DNA of 64,000 nucleotides from JANWXR01 sp964608265. GTDB taxonomy: Bacteria; Chloroflexota; Anaerolineae; Anaerolineales; UBA6663. The notes under the pieces are model-generated. The model did not search any database. It was not told where the DNA came from and saw only the letters and a program-made list of their open reading frames with translations. Below are positions 41,114 to 47,808 of this stretch, piece after piece; the stretch's first letter is position 1, and the number at the start of each line of letters is the position of its first letter. Location of the stretch: assembly GCA_964608265.1 (NCBI GenBank), contig CAZSNP010000006.1, positions 51,775 through 115,774 on the forward strand, read 5' to 3'. Position numbers and translations under genes: made by a program.

Positions 41114-42463
41114 TCAAGCCGGCAGGCCTACCTGGCCAAACAAACGCTCGCGCAAAGCGATGACCTCCCGGCGCGTGCCATCATTTCGTTCGATGGCGTC
41201 GGCTACCTTCTTACAGCCGTACATGATGGTGGTATGATCGCGATTCCCCAGGGCTTCGCCGATGGCCGGCAGAGAGGCCTCGGCTTCCTCACGAATGAGG
41301 TACATTGCCACCTGGCGCGCCCAGGCAATGTCCTTCGACCGGTCGGGGCCGAGCAATGCGCCGGTGGTGGTGTGATAGAAGTCGGCCACCGCGGCGATAA
41401 TCTGTTCGGCTGTGAGCGCGCGGCGCTTCGCCGAGAGGTCGGCGATGGCGGAAGCCGCCAGCGCTATCGATACCGGTTGCCCGATCAAATCGGCATACGC
41501 CAGCACGCGGGTGAGGGCCCCCTCCAGCTCGCGGATGTTGCTCTGCACGCGCCGGGCCACCAACTCGATGACGGCGGGGTCCACCTGACGGCGGGTGCGT
41601 TCCGCTTTCGACCGCAGGATAGCCTGCCGTGTCTCAAAGTCCGGCGGTTGAATATCCACTGTCAGGCCCCACTCGAAGCGCGACCGCAGCCGCTCCTCCA
41701 GCGTTACCATCGCCTTTGGCGGCCGGTCCGATGAAATCACCAACTGCTTGTCGTGGCCGTGCAGCGTATTGAACGTGTGGAAGAATTCCTCCTGCGTCGA
41801 TTCCTTGCCGGCGATGAATTGAATGTCGTCGATCAGCAGCACATCAATGCTGCGATACTTCTCGCGGAAGGCCTCGGTCGTGTGGGTGCGGATGGCGTTG
41901 ATGAGGTCGTTGGTGAACTCCTCCGACGAGACGTACACAACCTGCAACCCGCGCTGGGCACAGGCATTGCCGATGGCCTGCAACAAATGGGTCTTGCCCA
42001 GGCCCACACCGCCGTACAGAAAAATAGGGTTGTACGCCCGAGCGGGGTTCTCCGAGGCCGCCATGCAGGCCGCATGCGCCAGCCGATTGCTCGGCCCAAC
42101 CACGAAGTTGCTGAACGTGTACTTGAGGTTGAGCTTGCTTGGGATGGCCTCCGGGTAAGGCTCACCGGTCGTGGGTGCCTCGGTCAGCGGCTCGGCCGGG
42201 CGTTCAGTGGCCTGGTTCGACCACACGATGAAACGCACTTCGATGCTTTCGCGACCGGCGACATGGCTGAGCGTGCGTTTGACCGAACTGCGCAGCCGGT
42301 TCTCCAGCCAATCCTTGGCATAGGCATTGGGCGTCCCAATGACAAACGTGCCATCCTCATGCGCGACGAGGGAGGTGTCTTTCACCCAGGTGTCGAAAGT
42401 TGACTTGGGCATCTCCATTTGCAGTTGCCCGAGTACGGTTTGCCAAAGCTTCTCTGTGTGCAT
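41114..42463 (-). CDS. dnaA: Chromosomal replication initiator DnaA
   Basis: A 449-residue protein. Domain I (residues 1-75) starts MHTEKLWQTVLGQLQMEMPK. Domain III AAA+ has Walker A FLYGGVGLGKTHLLQAIGNA, Walker B SIDVLLIDDIQFIAGKESTQ, and an arginine-rich VARRVQSNIRELEGALTRVL. Domain IV has the DNA-binding signature LGNRDHTTIMYGCKKV. It binds DnaA boxes and opens the origin. The ATG at 42463 is preferred (GGGGA seven bases upstream). dnaN and rpmH are not adjacent, unlike in many bacteria. Confidence 0.97.
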   Translation of the reverse strand: MHTEKLWQTVLGQLQMEMPKSTFDTWVKDTSLVAHEDGTFVIGTPNAYAKDWLENRLRSSVKRTLSHVAGRESIEVRFIVWSNQATERPAEPLTEAPTTGEPYPEAIPSKLNLKYTFSNFVVGPSNRLAHAACMAASENPARAYNPIFLYGGVGLGKTHLLQAIGNACAQRGLQVVYVSSEEFTNDLINAIRTHTTEAFREKYRSIDVLLIDDIQFIAGKESTQEEFFHTFNTLHGHDKQLVISSDRPPKAMVTLEERLRSRFEWGLTVDIQPPDFETRQAILRSKAERTRRQVDPAVIELVARRVQSNIRELEGALTRVLAYADLIGQPVSIALAASAIADLSAKRRALTAEQIIAAVADFYHTTTGALLGPDRSKDIAWARQVAMYLIREEAEASLPAIGEALGNRDHTTIMYGCKKVADAIERNDGTRREVIALRERLFGQVGLPA

Positions 42464-42500
42464 GCGTCGTTCCCCGACACTGACCCTCATGACCGCCGAC

Positions 42501-42531
42501 AAAAACACCCCTCGCTGCATTTGCAGCGAGG
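42501..42531 (-). promoter_or_regulatory. Terminator-like hairpin in the dnaA leader
   Basis: CCTCGCTGCA and TGCAGCGAGG (42510-42531) are perfect complements with two bases between. On the minus strand they are followed by GGTGTTTTT. It lies 38 bases upstream of the dnaA start and is a candidate attenuator. No gene upstream on this strand needs a terminator here. Confidence 0.55.
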
Positions 42532-42885
42532 TTCGTAATCGGTGGCTTACTTGACAATGTCCGGCGTGGACTGCGAGCCGAGAACAGCGCGAGAGGGTTG
42601 CGCCGCCTCCGAGTCAATGATGAGTCTCGTGTACCGTTTCCAGAGTGCGCGCATTCTAGCAAAACGACCTGGGGGATTCAATATGCAATCACTGCGCGAG
42701 TGTAAAAGAATTTCATTTTTTAAGAACGGCGGAACTTAAGACGAGACGACAAGCTCTGCGAACGGCCTGAAGGATCGTCGCCCCCCAGTGGTACCCCGCT
42801 TGACCTCGATGGCCCTAAATATAGGGCTTCGTTCGAGCGTAGAGACACTGAGGTTGCCGACACAGTTTTCTTTGAAGGAGGTTTG

Positions 42886-42939
42886 ATGAGCACAAGTGAT
42901 TACGGCGAAGCCCTCGCCTGCAAGTTCAACACCCCTTAA
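42886..42939 (+). CDS. Possible micropeptide, 17 aa
   Basis: The frame encodes MSTSDYGEALACKFNTP. AAGGAGG lies five bases before the ATG, a consensus Shine-Dalgarno. There is no homology I can recall. It could be chance, a regulatory leader peptide, or a real micropeptide inside the dnaA-mutY gap. Confidence 0.3.
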   Translation: MSTSDYGEALACKFNTP

Positions 42940-43113
42940 TCCAAATACAATCGCGCTGGAATCGAACTTACGCAGATGAGTCGAACTCGAATCGTGCGCA
43001 GGTCTGACCCGGTTAGCAGTTATCCCAAGAACAGCCGACGGCGTCCACACTTCTTTCCACGTTTTTCAAGGCTTATCCACAGAAAGCGGGTCGTTATCCA
43101 CAGCCCGCAACGC

Positions 43114-43119
43114 TATAAT
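43114..43119 (+). promoter_or_regulatory. -10 box of mutY (leaderless)
   Basis: TATAAT ends seven bases before the mutY ATG. A DnaA box (43094-43102) overlaps the -35 region, so DnaA may influence mutY. Confidence 0.65.
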
Positions 43120-43126
43120 CACCCCC

Positions 43127-44170
43127 ATGTCAGCGGCTCTTTCCAAGCGATTGCTGAAATGGTTCGCTCACCATCAACGCGATTTGCCATGGCGGCGCAG
43201 CCGTGATCCTTATCGAATTTGGATTGCGGAGATCATGCTGCAACAAACGCAGGTCAAAACGGTGACGCCGTACTATCAGCGATGGCTCAAGCGCTTTCCC
43301 ACTCTGCGAGCGCTGGCCGAGGCCAGCCAGCGCGACGTTCTCTCCTTGTGGGAGGGATTGGGTTACTACTCGCGCGCCCGCAACCTGCACCGCGGGGCGC
43401 AACAGGTGATGGGGGTATTCGGTGGACGATTGCCGCGCACGGTCGATGAGCTACGCACCTTGCCCGGAATCGGGCCGTACACTGCCGGGGCGATTGCGTC
43501 GATTGCCTTCGGCGCGGATGCGGCCGTGCTGGATGGAAACGTGAAGCGCGTGCTGGCGCGGGTGTTCAATCATGCCGAGGATATCAAATCACCCCGCACC
43601 GAAAAGGCCTTATGGGCCCTGGCGGAAAGTCTGGTGCCCACCGGCCACGCCGGCGAACACAATCAGGCGCTGATGGATCTGGGCGCGACAATCTGCACGC
43701 CGCGCAACCCGGCCTGTTTGCTTTGCCCATTGCGCGGCTTGTGCGAAGCGCAACGGCTTGGCTTGCAGCACGAGCGACCCGTCACGGCCAAGCGCCGACG
43801 TACGCCCCATCACACCCTCGCGCTGGCCGTTCTGCGCAAACGGGGGCGGGTGCTGATCATGCAACGCGCCTCGACGGAGTTGCTCGGAGGGCTATGGCAA
43901 TTTCCGGCGGTGCGGGTGGAGAATGGTGACGCCCAGGCCCAAGCCCTCCAGCGTGGGCTGCGGCTCACCCTCGGCGTCCGAGCCGTCATCGGCGCGCCGG
44001 TGCAGATCATCAAGCACGCTTACACCCACTTCAGCGTCAGCGCGCACGTGTTCGAGTGTGAGTGGAAGACGGGCACAGCGACAGCGGGCAAGTGGGTCCT
44101 TCCTTCCGGGCTGGCCGATTACCCGATGGGCAAGGTGGATCGCCGCGTCGCGCAACGCTTATGCCGCTGA
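43127..44170 (+). CDS. mutY: A/G-specific adenine glycosylase
   Basis: A 347-residue DNA repair enzyme that removes adenine opposite 8-oxoguanine. The catalytic Glu is in IAEIMLQQTQVKTV (near 37). The helix-hairpin-helix is LPGIGPYTAGAIASIAFG, with the catalytic Asp in AAVLDGNVKRVLARVF. The 4Fe-4S loop is CTPRNPACLLCPLRGLC. The C-terminal NUDIX-like domain (RRRTPHHTLALAVLRKRGRV) recognises 8-oxoG. The transcript is probably leaderless. It overlaps the PP2C gene by ten bases. Confidence 0.95.
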   Translation: MSAALSKRLLKWFAHHQRDLPWRRSRDPYRIWIAEIMLQQTQVKTVTPYYQRWLKRFPTLRALAEASQRDVLSLWEGLGYYSRARNLHRGAQQVMGVFGGRLPRTVDELRTLPGIGPYTAGAIASIAFGADAAVLDGNVKRVLARVFNHAEDIKSPRTEKALWALAESLVPTGHAGEHNQALMDLGATICTPRNPACLLCPLRGLCEAQRLGLQHERPVTAKRRRTPHHTLALAVLRKRGRVLIMQRASTELLGGLWQFPAVRVENGDAQAQALQRGLRLTLGVRAVIGAPVQIIKHAYTHFSVSAHVFECEWKTGTATAGKWVLPSGLADYPMGKVDRRVAQRLCR

Positions 44171-44970
44171 TCGCTGCCACTGGCTCGCCGCTGCTCACCG
44201 GCGCGGGCACCCACGCCGGGGAAACCGGCAAACACAACGAAGACCGCTTCGCTTTGCGCTTCTTTCGTACGCTGGAAGGGGAGCCGGTGACGCTGGCCGT
44301 GGTGTGCGACGGCATCGGCGGCAACCGCGCCGGCGAGGTGGCGGCGGAGCTGGCGGTCGAGGCGATCGTAACGACGGTGGCCGAGGCGGACGATGTGAAC
44401 TATCGCCCTATCCTCACCGCCGCGGTCGCGCGCGCGACCGCGGCCATCACCGAAAGATCCAACACCAGCCTCGACTTTCGTGGGATGGGCACCACCTGCG
44501 CCATCGCACTCATGATCGGCCAGCGGCTGTACCTCGGTTACGTCGGGGACAGCCGCCTCTACGTTCTGCGGCGGGGCCGTTTGCGGCAGGTGAGCGTGGA
44601 TCACACCTGGTTACAGGCCGCGCTCGATAACAAAATCATCGCGCCGGAGGAGGCGCGCGGCCACCCTAACGCGCATGTGCTGCTGCAATACATCAACGAC
44701 CGGGTGAAGGCCAAGCCGGATTTTCGTCTGCGCCTGTCGGATGATGTGTCCACCGAAGAGTCCGAATCCAACCAGGGCCTGCGGCTCGAACCGGGCGAGG
44801 CGGTGCTGGTGTGCTCGGATGGGTTGAGCGAAGTCGTGCCCCACGACGAGATCGAAGCGCAATTGCTGGCTCTGTCGCCGCAACGGGCCGTCGATGAGTT
44901 GATCGCACAGGCGCGCAACGCAGGCGGCCCCGACAACATCACGGCGATTGTGCTGCGCGTGCCCGGATGA
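44161..44970 (+). CDS. PP2C-type serine/threonine phosphatase
   Basis: A 269-residue PPM-family phosphatase. Metal-binding aspartates are in GKHNEDRFAL, LAVVCDGIGGNRAGEVAAEL and VLVCSDGLSEVV, with the final GGPDNITAIVLRV and the GYVGDSRLYVLRRGRL strand. These are the eleven-motif PP2C signatures. It dephosphorylates Ser/Thr kinase targets; no Hanks-type kinase is in the window. The start overlaps mutY by ten bases, and its stop overlaps pxpB by four. Confidence 0.92.
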   Translation: MPLIAATGSPLLTGAGTHAGETGKHNEDRFALRFFRTLEGEPVTLAVVCDGIGGNRAGEVAAELAVEAIVTTVAEADDVNYRPILTAAVARATAAITERSNTSLDFRGMGTTCAIALMIGQRLYLGYVGDSRLYVLRRGRLRQVSVDHTWLQAALDNKIIAPEEARGHPNAHVLLQYINDRVKAKPDFRLRLSDDVSTEESESNQGLRLEPGEAVLVCSDGLSEVVPHDEIEAQLLALSPQRAVDELIAQARNAGGPDNITAIVLRVPG

Positions 44971-45611
44971 GGCTGACGCCGTCGGGTGATTCGGCCCTGC
45001 TGCTGCAATTGGGCGAGCGCATTGACCCGGCCCTCAACCGGCGCGTGCACGCGCTGGCGGCGCAATTACGCGCCGCGGCCCTCCCCGGTCTGCGCGAGGT
45101 CGTCCCCGGTTATTGCGCCCTCCTCATCCATTACGATTCAGCGGAGATCGATTACGCCGAGGTGCGCGAGCGCGTTGCCGAGACCGTCGCGCGCGAGGCG
45201 AACTTCGCCGCGGCCTCGCCCCGCCGCGTCGAAATCCCGGTCGTTTACGATGGGCCCGATCTGGGTTTTGTGGCCGCGCATCATCACCTCTCGGTGCGCG
45301 AGGTGATTGACATCCACGCCGCGCCGGAGTATCGCGTGTACATGATGGGGTTCACGCCGGGCTTTGCATATCTGGGGGAGGTGGAGGCGCGCATCGCCAC
45401 GCCGAGGCTCGAAACGCCGCGCCTGCGCGTGCCCGCCGGCTCGGTCGGCATCGCCGCGCGCCAGACCGGCATCTACCCGCTCGAGTCGCCGGGCGGCTGG
45501 CGCCTCCTCGGGCACACGCCGTTGAAGATGTTTGACCTGCAGCGCGAGGCGCCGTTTCTGCTCGCGCCGGGGGATTCGGTGCGCTTCGTGCCGATCGAGC
45601 CCAGCGAGTGA
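44967..45611 (+). CDS. pxpB: 5-oxoprolinase subunit B-like protein (PxpB/KipI)
   Basis: A 214-residue protein of the allophanate hydrolase subunit 1 family: GDSALLLQLGERIDPALNRR at the start, the conserved HHHLSVREVIDIHAAPEYRV then MMGFTPGFAYLG, and PAGSVGIAARQTGIYPLESP. PxpB normally works with PxpC and PxpA to cleave 5-oxoproline with ATP. No pxpC or pxpA follows here; prmA is convergent instead. It may act with partners elsewhere or have a KipI-like inhibitor role. It is co-translated with the PP2C gene. Confidence 0.88.
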   Translation: MRLTPSGDSALLLQLGERIDPALNRRVHALAAQLRAAALPGLREVVPGYCALLIHYDSAEIDYAEVRERVAETVAREANFAAASPRRVEIPVVYDGPDLGFVAAHHHLSVREVIDIHAAPEYRVYMMGFTPGFAYLGEVEARIATPRLETPRLRVPAGSVGIAARQTGIYPLESPGGWRLLGHTPLKMFDLQREAPFLLAPGDSVRFVPIEPSE

Positions 45612-45638
45612 ATGCGACGGCTCACTGCAAAACTCAAC

Positions 45639-46544
45639 CTAAGCGGTCCGGCGCGCGATGATGGCTACCCAGTCCTCGATCTGCTCCTGCGCCACACATG
45701 TCAGGCCGTGGATCTGTAGCGCCGCGCGCACTTCGTAAGCCTGCGAATCCAGGATGCCCGAGAGCACGATCAGCCCGCCCGGCGCTATGAGCCTGGCCAG
45801 GCCGTGATCGAACAAGCGCACGATCACCGTGGCGAGGATGTTGGCGAGCACGAACGGCGCGCGCTCACCCGCAGCCAGCAGTTCGGCCAGCGAGCCTTGT
45901 TCGATGTGAATGCGGTCGGTGACGCCGTTGATCTCCGCGTTCTCCTTCGCCACCCGCACCGCCTCCGCGTCAATGTCGAAGGCCTGCACGTGCTCAGCCC
46001 CCAGCTTCACCGCCGCCACCGCGAGGATGCCCGACCCGGTGCCGAGGTCAATCACCCGCTGCCCCGGCTTGAGGTGACGCTCGATCGCCGCGAGGCACAG
46101 CTGTGTGGTGGGATGGGTGCCCGTGCCAAAGGCCATGCCGGGGTCAATCCGCAGCGCCACATCCTCCGGCGCGAGCGAGGGGGTGAGCCAGGCCGGCACA
46201 ATCATCAGCCGTTTGCCGATGCGGATCGGTTGAAAGTTTTTCTTCCACGCCTCCGACCAATCCTGCTCCACGATGGGCGTGTAGCTCGGGTTGGGCAGCG
46301 GCAAAATCTGGCCGAGGTGCCACAGGCTTGCCTCGAGCCGGGCACACGTGCTTTCGAGCGCGCCGTCGGCGGGCAGATACGCGCGCACGATCACATCGCC
46401 GACCGGCACGCCGTGGTCGTCGGGTGTCACGGTGAATGCCGTGGCCTCAACGGCGACGCCATTCGGGGCGAAGCGCGCCAGCACCTCGCTCACCGCCTCG
46501 GCGGCTTCAGCACGGACGGTCAATGAGACTTCGAGCCAGTTCAT
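45639..46544 (-). CDS. prmA: Ribosomal protein L11 methyltransferase
   Basis: A 301-residue methyltransferase: N-terminal substrate domain MNWLEVSLTVRAEAAEAVSE, then FQPIRIGKRLMIVPAW and the catalytic region DPGMAFGTGTHPTTQLCLAA, RVIDLGTGSGILAVAAVKLG (motif I) and FVLANILATVIV. It methylates L11 in the ribosome. The ATG at 46544 is chosen because upstream codons translate a palindromic repeat; no Shine-Dalgarno is seen. It ends the heat-shock gene group, after dnaJ. Confidence 0.94.
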   Translation of the reverse strand: MNWLEVSLTVRAEAAEAVSEVLARFAPNGVAVEATAFTVTPDDHGVPVGDVIVRAYLPADGALESTCARLEASLWHLGQILPLPNPSYTPIVEQDWSEAWKKNFQPIRIGKRLMIVPAWLTPSLAPEDVALRIDPGMAFGTGTHPTTQLCLAAIERHLKPGQRVIDLGTGSGILAVAAVKLGAEHVQAFDIDAEAVRVAKENAEINGVTDRIHIEQGSLAELLAAGERAPFVLANILATVIVRLFDHGLARLIAPGGLIVLSGILDSQAYEVRAALQIHGLTCVAQEQIEDWVAIIARRTA

Positions 46545-46547
46545 AGG

Positions 46548-46616
46548 AAACGTGAAACGGGCCGTGTGAATCGTGAGCGCCTCCACAGGCGGAGGCGCCT
46601 CTCACGTTTTACGCTG
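46548..46616. repeat. Iterated-word palindrome N (CGTGAAAC/GTTTTACG type)
   Basis: The left arm CGTGAAACGGGCCGTGTGAA then TCGTGAG faces CTCACGTTTTACG. The centre is a perfect hairpin GCGCCTCC/GGAGGCGC. It is related to the palindrome at 62.3 kb. It lies between dnaJ and prmA. Confidence 0.7.
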
Positions 46617-46623
46617 CACAGGG

Positions 46624-47745
46624 TCATTCCCCCAGCAAGTCGCTCAATTTATCGCGCAGCCCGCGTTCGAGCGGGATGGCGTCGTTGCCCTGCGCCTTTT
46701 TGAGTTCTTCGAGGAATTTCTTTTGCTCGCGGTTAAGCTCGGTCGGCGTGACGACGTTGACGACGACGTACATCTCGCCCTTGCCGCCGCGCTGTGGCCG
46801 CGGCGCGCCCTTGCCGCGCAGATGAAAGATCGTGCCCGATTGGGTGCCAGCCGGGATGCGCAACTTCTCGTTGCCGTACGGCGTGGGGATCTGCACCTCC
46901 GCGCCCAGGGCGGCCTGCGCCATGTTCAGCGCGACTTCGAGGATGATATCGTCCTCGCGGCGACGGAAATACTTGTGTGGCTTGACCGAGATAACGACGT
47001 ACAGATTTCCGTTCGGCCCGCCGTTCAGCCCCGGCTCGCCTTCGGCGGTGACCCGAATCTGCACGCCGTTGTTCACACCCGGCGGGATGCCAATGGTGCG
47101 GCGACGTGTCCGGCGCACCTGCGTCCGGCCATTGCACGTCGTGCACGGCGAGGTGATGACCTCCCCGGTGCCGCGACAGGTCGGGCAGGTGTTGACGTTG
47201 ACCATCGAGCCGAGGAAGGTTTGGCGCACCTGCCGCACCTCGCCGCTGCCCTTGCACGTCGCGCAGCGCACCGGCGTGGTGCCCGGCTCCGCGCCCGAGC
47301 CGCGACAGGTCTCGCAAATCTCGTTGCGCGTGATCTCGATTTCCTTCTCGATCCCGGCGATGGCCTCCTCGAACGTGAGGGTGAGGTCGTAGCGCAGGTC
47401 GGTGCCCCGGCGCGGCGCGCGGCGCGAGCGCGAGCCGCCCATGCCGCCGAACCCGCCGAAGAACGTCTCGAAGATATCCTCGACGCCGAAGCCGGAAAAA
47501 TCCGGCGCGCCCGCGCCACCGTTAACCCCGGCGTGGCCGAAGCGGTCGTAAGCCGCGCGTTTCTGATCATCGCTCAGCACGGCGTACGCTTCGTTGATCT
47601 CTTTGAAGCGTTCGTCCGCCCCGCTCTCTCGATTAACATCCGGGTGGTATTGCTTGGCCAAACGCCGGAACGCGGATTTGATCTCATCCGTGCTGGCGTT
47701 GCGCCCCACACCGAGGGTGTCGTAGTAATCGCGCTTGTCGGCCAT
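46624..47745 (-). CDS. dnaJ: Chaperone DnaJ
   Basis: A 373-residue type I DnaJ: J-domain with RRLAKQYHPDVNRESGADER (HPD), Gly/Phe region FSGFGVEDIFETFFGGFGGM, and a zinc-finger domain of four CxxC repeats (CETCRGSG, CATCKGSG, CPTCRGTG, CTTCNGRT). The last repeat departs from the usual CxGxG ending. The C-terminal substrate domain has PPGVNNGVQIRVTAEGEPGL. It stimulates DnaK ATPase and delivers substrates. It is 63 bases after dnaK. Confidence 0.97.
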   Translation of the reverse strand: MADKRDYYDTLGVGRNASTDEIKSAFRRLAKQYHPDVNRESGADERFKEINEAYAVLSDDQKRAAYDRFGHAGVNGGAGAPDFSGFGVEDIFETFFGGFGGMGGSRSRRAPRRGTDLRYDLTLTFEEAIAGIEKEIEITRNEICETCRGSGAEPGTTPVRCATCKGSGEVRQVRQTFLGSMVNVNTCPTCRGTGEVITSPCTTCNGRTQVRRTRRRTIGIPPGVNNGVQIRVTAEGEPGLNGGPNGNLYVVISVKPHKYFRRREDDIILEVALNMAQAALGAEVQIPTPYGNEKLRIPAGTQSGTIFHLRGKGAPRPQRGGKGEMYVVVNVVTPTELNREQKKFLEELKKAQGNDAIPLERGLRDKLSDLLGE

Positions 47746-47808
47746 TCGGGTATCGTAGAGGCAGGGCTGGCCCTTGTCCGGGGCAGGGACAGGCCCTGCC
47801 CCGGCGGG

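Larger units (their letters stand above)
42540..43126. other. Putative oriC part 2 (dnaA-mutY gap)
   Basis: A 590-base gap between divergent dnaA and mutY. Two perfect DnaA boxes TTATCCACA lie at 43073-43081 and 43094-43102, 21 bases apart and in the same orientation, with a weaker TTATCCCAA at 43020-43028. An AT-rich stretch with TTTCATTTTTT is at 42700-42725. GCCCTA-AATA-TAGGGC (42812-42827) is a perfect hairpin. A 17-codon frame with a consensus Shine-Dalgarno is at 42886. The boxes abut the mutY promoter. Confidence 0.65.

Noticed and set aside
42880..43020. Possible tRNA or tmRNA between dnaA and mutY
   Set aside because: Words such as GTCGAACTCGAATC resemble a T-loop, but I could not build an acceptor stem, anticodon arm or tag-peptide frame.
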